Shown here piece after piece: positions 20,708-30,086 of a stretch of DNA of 64,000 nucleotides (position 1 is its first letter; each line of letters begins with the position of its first letter). The notes beneath the pieces are model-generated. The model saw only the letters and a list, made by a program, of their open reading frames with translations. It was not told the DNA's origin and did not search any database. Source of the stretch: Trichomonas vaginalis G3 (lineage: Eukaryota; Parabasalia; Trichomonadida; Trichomonadidae); NCBI RefSeq assembly GCF_026262505.1, contig NC_067208.1, positions 13,649,962 through 13,713,961 of the forward strand, written 5' to 3'. A program made the position numbers and the translations under genes.

Positions 20708-21036
20708 TTGTCAAAATTTTACTTAATAATTATTGATCGATCAAGTTTAAAGGTATTATTTAATAGATAATGGTAACAGAAGAAAAAAACATAAATATCA
20801 AGTATTGCAAAATCGATGAAATCTGAATTTGATAATAAATTCCAATAATTAGATTAAATCTTCATTTTTATTATAAATTGACTTTTAATTAAATTGAAAG
20901 TTTATTCAATTTGTTTCAGATCAATTGAATTGATTCAATCTGATCTGTTAGCTCAATTTTACTGAGATATTAGCAAATTGAAAAAAAAATGTTATACTCT
21001 ATATCGTAATTCGATAGGGTTTTAATAAGGATGTAG
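20708..21036. other. Intergenic up to element 1
   Basis: 329 AT-rich bases between the 1275-aa gene start and the element boundary. Nothing recognised apart from the target-site sequence at its right end. Confidence 0.4.
21032..21036. repeat. Probable target-site duplication of element 1 (left copy)
   Basis: TGTAG precedes the terminal A-run. TGTAG also follows the terminal T-run at 44,633-44,637; its first T cannot be separated from the run. A 4-5 bp duplication is therefore supported; the usual Maverick duplication is 5-6 bp. Confidence 0.55.
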
Positions 21037-21232
21037 AAAAAAAAAAAAAAAAAAAAAAAAGGTAGTGGGGCTTCCAGGCGCGTTGCGCCCTCTAGCCCTG
21101 AAGATGTTTAGTATAAATGAAGTTTTTATTCGGAGGGCTTCCAGGCGCGTTGCGCCCTCTAGCCCTGAAGATGTTTAGTATAAATGAAGTTTTTATTCGG
21201 AGGGCTTCCAGGCGCGTTGCGCCCTCTAGCCC
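21037..21232 (+). repeat. Left terminal repeat of element 1: A-run plus 67-bp tandem units
   Basis: 24 A (21,037-21,060), GGTAGT, then a unit with a 67-bp period starting at 21,068, 21,135 and 21,202 (two full copies and a part). Each unit starts with a small GC-rich hairpin (GGGCT...AGCCC enclosing GGCGC-GTT-GCGCC). The right end of the element (44,529-44,602) has a single inverted copy. The hairpin is much more GC-rich than its surroundings. Confidence 0.85.
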
Positions 21233-21507
21233 ATAAAAAATTTCTGAGGACGAGCCAGCCGTTGACTTTTTTGTAGAGCACTCAAAATAGTATAACTTTG
21301 TCCGGACAAGTAAGGGTCTATCGTCGCTACAGGAAAAGTTACAGGCGTTCCAAGGAAGTATACTTTGAGAAGCCTTTTTCCCCTTATAGAATGAGATAGG
21401 ACGGTTATTTTACAAAACCGACAACACTTTGACCGAGTAGTTTTTTGTGCTGAACAAAAAGTGTCATATAAACATCTGGCAAAAACCGCTTTTTACCTTC
21501 ACTTAAA
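21233..21507. other. Subterminal non-coding region of element 1
   Basis: 275 bases between the terminal repeats and the first gene; likely holds its promoter. No repeat seen. Confidence 0.4.
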
Positions 21508-23082
21508 ATGCCACGTAAGCTACGTAAGAATATACGTAAGAGGAAGGGAGCATTGAAACATCCAATAGTAAAACTGACACCACAACAAAAGTTGCAACAA
21601 CAAATGATGAATGACCCCACTATGTTGCAACAAATGTCAAGCAACCCTATGCTTTTAAACCGAGTTATTGGTGCACAGAGTGGAGGTTTAAGAGCGGCAC
21701 TTTTAGCGAAAATGGCAGGCTATGGTGGAGCTGCAGACGGAACAGCTTATAACCCTCAAAGTCAAATGAATTTGAGTTCACTCAAAAATCAAATAGCAGA
21801 TGTCAAAAAGTCAAACATAGACATACAGAAACAAATAAGTGAAAACGAAAAGAAACTAGAATATGACAGACACACAAAGAAACTCAATGAGTTAAACGTA
21901 GAGAAAAAGAAGAAAGAAGAACAACTGAAAGAACTAAGTACAGAGGAATATGCGAAAAAAGTGTCAGAAAAAGCAGCAGAAGTAGCAAAAATGGAACAAG
22001 ATGTTATAAATTTGAAAAACCATACTACTAAATATAAAGTACTGAAAGATGAAGAGATAAAACAAAAAGCCATGAAGACATATATGGATAGCGATGAGTA
22101 TAAAAAAGAAGTTGAAGCAAATGTAAAGGCAGAAAAACTTTTACAGTTGCAAAACCAAACCGTAGAGTATGAAAACTTAGCACAAGAAAGTAAAAATAAC
22201 GACGCAGCCATGCAAAAGGCAATGAAAAGCGCAGAATATATAAAAGCTAATAATGACTGGTTAGATGCCCAAGCCAACGCCAAAGCAGCCCAACTTATAG
22301 GGTCAATAAGGACAAAAATACAAGCGGATGAAGACAGTTCAAATGAAGCTTTAATGAATGCTGACTTTAAGAATGCCTTCGAAGCTCTTCATAGTAAGGT
22401 GAAACTAGTGAACGACTTCTCATCTGGAAAGAAACTGAAGTCTGAAGGTTTCGACAAAGAGTTAAGAGAAGTAGCACAAAATATGACGAAAATAACAGAT
22501 GCAGCAACGAGACAGGCAGTTCAAAGTGCCTATGACGCCGTTAGAGCAACTGTTGTGAAAAGTCAAGAAAAAGAGTTACAACAGACCAAAACAGACCTAG
22601 TAAATGCTTTCTTAAGAACGAAAAGTCAGGTAGGACATTACGCTGCAGATGGAACATATGTGCCAGCTGGTGGAACTTATATACCACCAAACCCTCCAAG
22701 AGAAGCACCTGCACCAGGACTACCTAGAACATTTACATCGTCACATGGACACAGACACAGGCATGCACAACAACCAGCACAACAACCAACAGTTCAAAAT
22801 CCAGCACAACAACAACAACCAGCACAACAACCAACACAACAACCAGCACAGCAACCAACAGTTCAAAACCCTGCACAACAACAACCACAAACAGAGCAAG
22901 GACATAAAAGAAGTAGAGAACAAGGAAACCAAGAATTCTTAAAAATGCTTAAAGAAGAGTGTGGTTTCCCAGATACTGTTGACTTTAGTGACAGATATAA
23001 AGAAGCTATTGGAAAGTTCAAGGATGGAAATACTGACCCGAACCTATTTAGCTTTATGGCTCAGCACCAAAAACGGATATAA
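21508..23082 (+). CDS. Element 1: 524-aa coiled-coil, Gln-rich protein (putative virion protein)
   Basis: Open throughout. It begins with an Arg/Lys-rich tail (MPRKLRKNIRKRKGALK) that could bind DNA, followed by a Met/Gln stretch. A long coiled coil runs from about residue 90 to 380 (many KxxEExxK words). A Pro/Gln/Ala-rich linker with repeated QQPAQQPT units (about 400-480) precedes a short folded C-terminus. No family recognised. The basic end, coiled coil and position next to capsid genes suggest a core or internal virion protein. The matching part of element 2 lies beyond the window. Confidence 0.6.
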   Translation: MPRKLRKNIRKRKGALKHPIVKLTPQQKLQQQMMNDPTMLQQMSSNPMLLNRVIGAQSGGLRAALLAKMAGYGGAADGTAYNPQSQMNLSSLKNQIADVKKSNIDIQKQISENEKKLEYDRHTKKLNELNVEKKKKEEQLKELSTEEYAKKVSEKAAEVAKMEQDVINLKNHTTKYKVLKDEEIKQKAMKTYMDSDEYKKEVEANVKAEKLLQLQNQTVEYENLAQESKNNDAAMQKAMKSAEYIKANNDWLDAQANAKAAQLIGSIRTKIQADEDSSNEALMNADFKNAFEALHSKVKLVNDFSSGKKLKSEGFDKELREVAQNMTKITDAATRQAVQSAYDAVRATVVKSQEKELQQTKTDLVNAFLRTKSQVGHYAADGTYVPAGGTYIPPNPPREAPAPGLPRTFTSSHGHRHRHAQQPAQQPTVQNPAQQQQPAQQPTQQPAQQPTVQNPAQQQPQTEQGHKRSREQGNQEFLKMLKEECGFPDTVDFSDRYKEAIGKFKDGNTDPNLFSFMAQHQKRI

Positions 23083-23147
23083 TCTCAAACCTGGAAAAAT
23101 ACAAGCTCGCTAAGGGATATGATTTAATAGCATATCATCCAAATGAC

Positions 23148-23551
23148 ATGGATGAATTTACTCCGAGATATTTGATGTCAGAGCTAAATGACAATTCAAC
23201 TTTCGTCATGAAACGCGTAAAAAATAGAGACGGAACGAAAGAACAAAAGCTTATGAATGCGGATGACGTAGATAGGGAAATGTTGAAAACGGTCTCGGAA
23301 TATATGAAATGCCAGCAGATGAGGTACAAGAAACTCCACAGGAAGAAGTTCAGATACAACCAGACATGGAAGAAATAGTTCAGCAACAACAGCTAGAAGA
23401 GCCTGAAGGAAACGAACAAGTCACTCCTTTGGAAACTAACTTCACAGAACTAGATGAAGATTTGGAACAGCCGAAAAATCTTGACCCTCAACAAGAGTAT
23501 GCGAGAATATGGAATATTTCCAAGAGTCTAAAAAAAATTCGGCTGACATAG
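23148..23551 (+). other. Element 1: short overlapping open frames between two virion-type genes
   Basis: Protein-like sequence is visible here: first a mixed-charge stretch (FTPRYLMSELNDNSTF), then a Gln/Glu-rich acidic one (QQQQLEEPEGNEQ). I cannot tell whether this is one or more small genes or a leading part of the next gene. Confidence 0.4.
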
Positions 23552-24693
23552 TAGAAGAATATCGAAAAATGTTTGCCGACATACAAAAGACTCCAGCACC
23601 AGATGAAAATATTCAGCATAGAATGGAAGAACTGAAAAAAAATGTACACAAATACAACAACCCTTTTTACTTACGAGCATTTAACGTTCAATCTTCGGAT
23701 GAACTCGGTGAAGATAAAAGGTTAAATTTCAAGAAAACATATAGAAATGAAACATTGTTTAAAGTTCATTCAGAACCTAGCCAAGATGGAAACAAACCTA
23801 CTTTTGTTTCTGCAGACGATGGAACTACAATGAGATGGGGTCATAAAGCTAATCCAGATAGGTGGTTCATAAACTTACAACCACAATTCCAAGAAGTTGT
23901 AGACGCAATGGAAGTCAATGGTGAACCAGATATAGCTGGTATTTTCAGCGCGGCTTTAATGCCATTGAAAGATATGAAACATGCAGATATTTTGGACCAG
24001 TATGAAATGAACATGGCTGATGGAAATATAACACCTGACGTTCTAAAACATTTATCTCAAAGAACTACACAGAACCATAGAGATGGTATATTTGGTGAAG
24101 AGTTTAGAAAGAAAGTTAGGGAGGGAGAAGGAAGAGAACCTATTGTACATGACCTTGCAAATGAAAGTTTACAAAATGTCATAAAAACTTACTTTGCAGA
24201 CAATGAAATGAGAAGGGATGAATATTTAAGAAAACTCAAATGGACAGTACCAAATGAAATGTTAGTATTGAAAAACATGTTCCTTGACAAAATAAAACCA
24301 ACTACAGAAATAAACGACGCAAGACTGAAAGATTGGGTAAAAGCTTTCCCATTCACAAAAGATATAGTTGGTAACATGGAAAGAAAACCAGAATGGCTAC
24401 AAAAACATATATTTGGAAACGAGCTTATTCCATATGGACAAGCACTGTTTGAAGCGCTTGAACCGGAAACTCAGGAAAGAGTCATGCAAACAATACGCGA
24501 AGACTCAAATACAGACTATGACAAAATCTTTCTAGGATATAGGTTACCTGAGATGGGCGACCAGAGCCAAAAGGCAAAAAGGACATGGGAAATTTGCAAC
24601 ATACTAGATGAACATAATGCAAAGATGCAACAACTTCAAGCAGAGGGCAATGAAGGAAAAGAAGAGTTAAAAACTCAGTCAGGAAGAAAGTAA
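23509..24693 (+). CDS. Element 1: 394-aa protein upstream of the capsid gene
   Basis: An open frame, predicted soluble and mixed alpha/beta, with a charged helical C-terminus (EEHNAKMQQLQAEGNEG-like). No family recognised. It lies 68 bases upstream of the candidate capsid gene on the same strand, which suggests a virion assembly role such as portal-like, scaffold or minor capsid. This is inference from position. Its counterpart in element 2 is cut by the right window edge. Confidence 0.55.
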   Translation: MEYFQESKKNSADIVEEYRKMFADIQKTPAPDENIQHRMEELKKNVHKYNNPFYLRAFNVQSSDELGEDKRLNFKKTYRNETLFKVHSEPSQDGNKPTFVSADDGTTMRWGHKANPDRWFINLQPQFQEVVDAMEVNGEPDIAGIFSAALMPLKDMKHADILDQYEMNMADGNITPDVLKHLSQRTTQNHRDGIFGEEFRKKVREGEGREPIVHDLANESLQNVIKTYFADNEMRRDEYLRKLKWTVPNEMLVLKNMFLDKIKPTTEINDARLKDWVKAFPFTKDIVGNMERKPEWLQKHIFGNELIPYGQALFEALEPETQERVMQTIREDSNTDYDKIFLGYRLPEMGDQSQKAKRTWEICNILDEHNAKMQQLQAEGNEGKEELKTQSGRK

Positions 24694-24760
24694 AGCTTGG
24701 TCCACGTGGGTTCTATTATGACATATAAATCCAACTATTCTATATTTTTACTCATATGAA

Positions 24761-26369
24761 ATGTACGCCGCTCAGAATATAACGCCAACAGTTTTGGATG
24801 CTATGAATGGAAATGTTTCCGAATGGTATAACGAATGCGACAATGCCATTAGAAGGTCAGAAATAGTTCCTGGAACTTACGAATATACAACTGCTGTTTC
24901 TTATGGAAACGTAGGTGAGTTTGGAGAAGGTTCTTCAACAACAGTAGATATTGCTTGCGACAGGTTTCATATTATTTCTATTGACAACTCATTCTTATAC
25001 GTGGAACAAGACATTGAAATAAAACCTTCTGCCAAGTTGTCTGACAAGAAAGGTTGCAATGGAATTTTCTATGTCGGATACCAATATGCTCCAGAAGTTT
25101 TCATGGGATATAAGATATATTCTAACTCTGACTTAGTTCAAACAGTAACATGGGCAAACTATGAATGGTTCGCTTTGAGAAACTCAGTACAACCACAAGC
25201 TAGAGAACAAACAGACCAGTATGCAACTATTGAGAAAATAAGAAGACTTGACCCTAACGTTCCAGGAGTTTATGTTGACCTTTCTGGACAAACTGCAGCA
25301 GCAGTAACCAAAGTAAAACTGAAACTTAGAGTTCCTTTGTCATCTTTCCTCATCTTCAGGTTTTTAAGATACTTGCCAAACTGGGCAGGAAAAATTTCTA
25401 TCGAACTTACTCCAAGCAAAAATAACTTAGTCATTGCACCAACACAAGACCCATTCACTCTTACAGAAGTAGTGGGAACAAATAAAATGTCATTCGCCGA
25501 CTTTTGCAAAAACAAAGTTGACTTAGACTTTGGTTTCTCAAACCTCAACACTGAAGTAAACTATTATTTCAATGCTGCTGGAGATGCTTGGGACCCAGTT
25601 AAGTTCACATGCGAAAAATTTGAATGCAAGAGAATAGAAAGCAGACTTGCAGTCTATATGTTGGACCCAGATATTTCAAATGCTTTAGCTGCCAAATATA
25701 TTGCAGTTCACTTATGTTCCCTATACACCAAATATCTGTCAAAGACTTTGCAGGTGAAGTTGGAAACCAAAGTGCTGACCCAGGTGCAAGAACAGATATT
25801 GCCTTAACAACTGCAATGAAACATGCAGATACTATGTTTGTTACTGTTCAGACGAACTATAAATGACTATTCTTGCTTCTACAACCCTGGTATTAATATA
25901 CCATATAAACATAGATGGCAAATACTATCCAAGAAAGAATATTCTACAGTTGAGGATATGAGGTCATACAACTTGACATTAGATGCTATGAACTTTAACA
26001 AACAACTTCACAACAACCATTAACCCTGAAATGCAAAGTTCTATTATGCCATATGTGAAAGTATGGACTCATGCAGAGCTCAAAAAACTCAATATACAAA
26101 TGGAGACCGTTCAAACTTTTGGCTTGGCATTCCATTTGCTGACTCAGAAGACTTTATGGGTGGTATTTCAACTGTTTGGTACAGTTCAAATACAATATAC
26201 TGGTGACAGAGACGGTCCAAATGAATTGAGAGCAAAGAAGTTTACAAAACCAATAGCACTTTTCACGGAAGATGCTCTTTTGAAGATTCGTTCGATGAAA
26301 CCTGCTGGGGCTCCTCAGATTGGCATAACGACAGCTTCCATCGAGCAGATTTTGGCAGCAGGTCAGTAA
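24761..26369 (+). pseudogene. Element 1: major capsid protein candidate (double jelly-roll type), broken
   Basis: Region of about 1.6 kb equal to about 535 codons, a normal length for Polinton/virophage capsid proteins. Visible parts are strand-rich, with words such as VPLSSFLIFRFLRYLPNWAG near the middle, a place where Polinton-type capsid proteins have a similar hydrophobic/aromatic stretch before a long strand. Its neighbours (second jelly-roll candidate, packaging ATPase) support the call. Broken in a few places. The copy in element 2 (62,129-63,671) is also broken. Confidence 0.6.
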
Positions 26370-26682
26370 GTTGTTCTTGAACTGACTTCTCTCCGTCAAA
26401 TATTGACAGTACGCCAGTTTTGACATAATATTGTATTATAAACTTTCCTTTAGTAATATCGGTCAGTTTTGAAGTTATATTTTTGTCTGCTTCAAGAACT
26501 TTCACCATTTCAGTTATACCAACTTTCTTTGCTTTATGAAAATATTTAGGTTCAGCAAAGACTGCTATTCTATAGCATTTTCCATTGTTTGTGTAAAGAA
26601 CTATTCTGTCAATGTATTTGTATTGTTTGTGAGTATAAACTTTGTTCTGCTTCAATTCAATAAGATATCCGAATACGTCCAT
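26263..26682 (-). CDS. Element 1: unknown 139-aa protein, antisense to the capsid 3' end
   Basis: Open frame starting MDVFGYLIELKQNKVYTHKQ; compact alpha/beta look, no family recognised. Its 3' end overlaps the end of the capsid region on the opposite strand by about 107 bases. Its start is divergent from the 193-aa gene with only 18 bases between the ATGs, so one short AT-rich segment must serve both. The copy in element 2 (61,745-62,257) is 170 aa. Confidence 0.6.
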   Translation of the reverse strand: MDVFGYLIELKQNKVYTHKQYKYIDRIVLYTNNGKCYRIAVFAEPKYFHKAKKVGITEMVKVLEADKNITSKLTDITKGKFIIQYYVKTGVLSIFDGEKSVQEQLTDLLPKSARWKLSLCQSEEPQQVSSNESSKEHLP

Positions 26683-26700
26683 CTTTTTATTCTAAGTAAA
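26683..26700. promoter_or_regulatory. Element 1: 18-bp bidirectional promoter
   Basis: Between two divergent start codons lies only CTTTTTATTCTAAGTAAA. The same arrangement is found in element 2 at 61,727-61,744 and between other divergent pairs, with the form TTTTATYCTAGATAAAA. It fits an AT-rich initiator placed directly at the ATG. Confidence 0.5.
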
Positions 26701-27282
26701 ATGTCATTTCCGAAAAATAGAAGCGTAAGTGTTTCAAAAGGTTTAATGGCGGTGGCAGACGTAAAGTTAAATTCACCAACTCAAACAAACAGTCAAAGTG
26801 TTGTTGTCAATGTCAAAGAAAGAGATGTTGAAGTGGGGAAACCATACGAAGACGAAGATGGTATAACAATAGTTCCTGTAAAAGAACAACCAACATATCC
26901 TGAAGTTAGCAGAGACTTAAGTTCTGTTGCAGATATTCGAAACGACTACCAACAACTTAAAGACAAACTTAAAACTCAGGAGAAGATTTGTCAAGCTTTG
27001 GGTATAATGTTAAACTTGGTCGAACACAACCCTGTAAAAGTGAACTCATATGTCATCGCACCTCATGAAATTTTGAAAGAACTATTGAAACTTTTGACAG
27101 AGGCAGATGATATAAACATCAAAGAAATAGAACCCGACGTTAGTTGCTGTGGTGTTTCATATAATGTCATTGACAAGATATACGTTATGAAAGGAGGTGA
27201 AACGTTGAACTTAAAATATAGTTTCCCAGACGTCATAAAAATATTTGACGACCACAACATTTCATTAAAATTTACTTGCTAA
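26701..27282 (+). CDS. Element 1: unknown 193-aa protein
   Basis: Start chosen at MSFPKNRSVSVSKG because the divergent neighbour and the shared TTCTAAGTAAA leader sit directly upstream; the frame is open further upstream but antisense to that neighbour. It has a disordered N-terminal third, a coiled coil (about 75-100), and a folded C-terminus with two adjacent Cys (CCGV). No family recognised. Four bases separate its stop from the next gene. Element 2 has an open copy. Confidence 0.6.
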   Translation: MSFPKNRSVSVSKGLMAVADVKLNSPTQTNSQSVVVNVKERDVEVGKPYEDEDGITIVPVKEQPTYPEVSRDLSSVADIRNDYQQLKDKLKTQEKICQALGIMLNLVEHNPVKVNSYVIAPHEILKELLKLLTEADDINIKEIEPDVSCCGVSYNVIDKIYVMKGGETLNLKYSFPDVIKIFDDHNISLKFTC

Positions 27283-27286
27283 GTAA

Positions 27287-28084
27287 ATGGCAGAAGACAT
27301 AGTGGTTTATACTATTACGACTAAAAACCCTGAGTCATATAATTCTATAACAACAAACTTACAAAGTCCTCAAGGACGATATTGTAAACTAACCTTAAAC
27401 ACAATGACGACTAAAGCCTGTTTTGCTCTTTTGACACCAGAAGATTTTATTGTTGTGAATGGTAAAAAATACTCCTTTGAAGATACTTACTCAGATATAC
27501 CACCAACAGGTTTTGTTGACTTATTTAATACTTTAAGGACGGATGTAACATGTGCTGCAACTAGAGCAGGTTTCATTATGTTTGGATGTCCGACTGAGTT
27601 TACTATAAACAATATGAGCTATAATACAAAACTTATTTCTGGTTTTTACTACCAACAGTTTCCTATAACAGGAAAAGGTGTCATACAAGGAATGTCTGTT
27701 CCATTGACTTTAAGTACACCTATTTTATATATTGTTTCAAACTTAGGTTCAAAGTGTTATTCGAATATCGACAGAAACTACTATGACCAAAAGATACTCA
27801 TGCGTATAAACAACACTTTCTCTGCTGGTTTGCCTATTGTTCATTCGAATGCAGAGTTTTCAGCTTTAGTAAACTCAAACACTTTAGCAAACATAAACTT
27901 AACCTTAGTCGACGCAAACTTTGTTCCTGTAAAACTTTTATGTCCTATGTATTTGTCAATGACGGCAGAAAGTTTCGAATTGGAAGATGCAACTGGTGAA
28001 AGTATTGTATTACAAGAACAACTTCAACAACAAATAGCTCAAGAACAACAAATGCAACAAATGGAACAAGAAAGTCAAGAATAA
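27287..28084 (+). CDS. Element 1: 265-aa candidate minor capsid (penton-like) protein
   Basis: Open frame, dominated by short alternating hydrophobic strands (VVYTITTKN, YCKLTLNTMTT, CKLISGFYYQ-like), as in single jelly-roll proteins, ending in a Gln-rich tail (QEQLQQQIAQEQQMQQ). Size and position between capsid and helicase genes fit the minor capsid (penton) protein that all Polinton-like viruses and virophages carry. This is inference from fold appearance and order; no motif proves it. Open in element 2 too (60,341-61,138), nearly identical. Confidence 0.5.
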   Translation: MAEDIVVYTITTKNPESYNSITTNLQSPQGRYCKLTLNTMTTKACFALLTPEDFIVVNGKKYSFEDTYSDIPPTGFVDLFNTLRTDVTCAATRAGFIMFGCPTEFTINNMSYNTKLISGFYYQQFPITGKGVIQGMSVPLTLSTPILYIVSNLGSKCYSNIDRNYYDQKILMRINNTFSAGLPIVHSNAEFSALVNSNTLANINLTLVDANFVPVKLLCPMYLSMTAESFELEDATGESIVLQEQLQQQIAQEQQMQQMEQESQE

Positions 28085-28115
28085 AAAAATAATATTTTTT
28101 TTTATTTTTATAAAA

Positions 28116-29351
28116 ATGTACAGAATAGATGTTTCAGATTTTTATGACTTCCAAGCATTCAGAAATATGTGTCCATTTCGAGACTATAACAAAGCAGTCG
28201 AGAATTTGAAACGTTTAGTCATTTATGTCGACTCTGCCCCAGAATGTTATGTTATGAAAGAATGGGATGTTGTCTTTAACAAACCAAGAGCAACCATAGT
28301 TTCAGAACAAGAATGTAGACAGAAACTTAAGAAAATAAAAGTTGTACAAGTTGGAATGAAGATGTTAGATGCTTGGGATATCTTATTGTCAAAGTTAGAA
28401 GATTTTTCAGTTCGTGGTATAAAGTTTTATACACCTTCTCCAAACTTCTATTCTATCTTCACTGGATATAAATACGAACAAGTAGAATGGAAAGAAAATA
28501 TTATAGAAGCTTGGTTAGACCATGTCAAAGAAATTATATGCAATGGAAACGAAAGAGTCTATGAGTATATCTTATGTTGGTTTGCAAACATCTTACAATA
28601 TCCAAGTGCTAAAAATGAAACTGCTCTCATTATAATTGGAAAACAAGGAACTGGTAAGAACACATTCTTTACAGATATTTTGTGCAAACTGTTAGAAGGT
28701 TATTCGAATCCGAATATGACAAACTTAGAAAACATCTGCGGTAAATTTAACTCTTCAATAGAGAATATGAAACTTATAGTATGTAACGAACTTCAAAGTA
28801 TAGATACAACAAAAGTTTTGAACTCGGATGCTTTGAAGAGTCTTATAACAGACAAAGTTGGAGTTGTTGAAAGAAAATATAAAGACCAAAGAGTTTGTGA
28901 AAATGTTGCAAACTTCATTATGGTTTCAAACAATACTGTTCCGATGAAGTTAGAAAGTTCTGACAGAAGATATGTAGTTGTCAGAACGTCAGATTCTCAT
29001 ATGCAAGATACAGAATATTTTGACGACTTAGCAGAAACTTTGACACCTAACTTTTACAACCACTTGTTCTCATATTTCATGACATTAGATATTTCTAAGT
29101 TCAATCCAAGACAAATTCCATATACCGAAGAAAGACAAACATTGTTAGAAGCAAACAAGAGTGTATATGAACTGTTTATAGATGAGACTAACTTTGAGTG
29201 TTTAGATGAAAGGTCATTGTACGATTCATATAAACAATATTGTCAAGAGTATGGTTATATGGCAGCTTCTAAACGTACATTCTTGGCAAATGTCAAAAGT
29301 CTTTTAGATGTTCAGAACGGCGTATATACAAAGAAAAATTTTTCTGAGTAA
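28116..29351 (+). CDS. Element 1: SF3 helicase (D5/DUF5906-like)
   Basis: 411-aa open frame. Walker A GKQGTGKNTFF (about residues 175-185), Walker B-like KLIVCNEL (about 225), motif C NFIMVSNN (about 268-275), and an arginine-finger region SSDRRYVV just after. This is the SF3 signature of D5-type replicative helicases of nucleocytoplasmic viruses, phages and virophages. The N-terminal 140 residues show no clear primase motif. The C-terminal 60 residues form a small winged-helix-like module (YDSYKQYCQEYGYMAASKRTF). It would unwind DNA for element replication. The leader is TTTTTATTTTTATAAAAATG. Confidence 0.88.
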   Translation: MYRIDVSDFYDFQAFRNMCPFRDYNKAVENLKRLVIYVDSAPECYVMKEWDVVFNKPRATIVSEQECRQKLKKIKVVQVGMKMLDAWDILLSKLEDFSVRGIKFYTPSPNFYSIFTGYKYEQVEWKENIIEAWLDHVKEIICNGNERVYEYILCWFANILQYPSAKNETALIIIGKQGTGKNTFFTDILCKLLEGYSNPNMTNLENICGKFNSSIENMKLIVCNELQSIDTTKVLNSDALKSLITDKVGVVERKYKDQRVCENVANFIMVSNNTVPMKLESSDRRYVVVRTSDSHMQDTEYFDDLAETLTPNFYNHLFSYFMTLDISKFNPRQIPYTEERQTLLEANKSVYELFIDETNFECLDERSLYDSYKQYCQEYGYMAASKRTFLANVKSLLDVQNGVYTKKNFSE

Positions 29352-29382
29352 ATTTAAAAAAAATATTTTTATTTTATTTGAA

Positions 29383-29601
29383 ATGTACGCTGAGTTTGTT
29401 GGAAAAGACCTAGATAACGAAAATAGATATGCGCTATTCTGGTTAGATTGTCCTTATGAAATGTATGAAAAAAAGGCTTTATATGAAGAATATAGAAAAT
29501 ATTGTTATGAAAACGATATAAGACCAAGCTCTAGAGAAAAATTCTATGCTGGTATAAAACATCTTTTCGAAGTTCGGAATGGCAAATATAGAAAGAAATA
29601 A
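29383..29601 (+). CDS. Element 1: 72-aa protein related to the helicase C-terminal module
   Basis: Start MYAEFVGKDLDNEN; the rest (YEEYRKYCYENDIRPSSREK, then KHLFEVRNGKYRKK) closely parallels the last 50 residues of the helicase just upstream. It appears to be a duplicated winged-helix-like module given its own start. The start word MYAE(F/S)VG is shared with the HNH gene. Element 2 lacks this gene: there the helicase end and the next gene are joined by one copy of the AT-rich sequence that flanks it here on both sides. Confidence 0.6.
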   Translation: MYAEFVGKDLDNENRYALFWLDCPYEMYEKKALYEEYRKYCYENDIRPSSREKFYAGIKHLFEVRNGKYRKK

Positions 29602-29650
29602 TTTTTATGAGTAAATTTTAAAAAAAATATTTTTTTATCCGATAGAAAAG

Positions 29651-30070
29651 ATGACGAAATATATTTCAGTCAACAAGTACATGACAGAAGTCAAAGAAGA
29701 ACTAGACCCATTCGCATATTTTGAATGTTTACTTCTACCATTTGAAAAGTCTACATTTGACAAAGTTTGGAACATCGAACCCGTTAAGTTTGCTATTGTG
29801 ACTAAAAATGGTGCGAAATTTGAAGACTTAGACATAGAAGGTTTGTTAACAGTCAAAGAAAATTTTGACAGAAGGTTCTCAAACCTTAAAGAAGGCAAAG
29901 CATACAAACTTGTTATACCTTATGAACCAAAGAAAGCAGACGACTATGAATATTATGAGTCTAAGATAGTTGAAGTTCAAGGTAAATTGGGTAAAAAGAT
30001 TTTAGAGTCTAAACCAGTGTTTGCTCCTAAAGAGGAAGAGAACATTGACATTGACCCAGAAATGTTCTAA
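29651..30070 (+). CDS. Element 1: unknown 139-aa protein with acidic, Phe-ending tail
   Basis: Open frame, short strands in the middle (VKFAIVTKNG, YKLVIPYEP), and an acidic C-terminus EEENIDIDPEMF. The tail resembles the acidic hydrophobic tip of single-stranded-DNA-binding proteins, and the gene is next to the helicase, so an SSB-like role is possible. No OB-fold motif can be proven by eye. Element 2 copy at 58,623-59,042 is open. Confidence 0.5.
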   Translation: MTKYISVNKYMTEVKEELDPFAYFECLLLPFEKSTFDKVWNIEPVKFAIVTKNGAKFEDLDIEGLLTVKENFDRRFSNLKEGKAYKLVIPYEPKKADDYEYYESKIVEVQGKLGKKILESKPVFAPKEEENIDIDPEMF

Positions 30071-30086
30071 AAATAAAATTTTATTT

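Noticed and set aside
1-21036. Spliceosomal introns of the trichomonad type (GTATGT ... ACTAACACACAG)
   Set aside because: I saw no match to this constrained signal inside or at the edges of the host genes, which read as single exons.
21789-22283. 164-codon frame antisense to the coiled-coil protein
   Set aside because: Ser/Phe-rich mirror of a Lys/Glu-rich coding strand; shadow frame.
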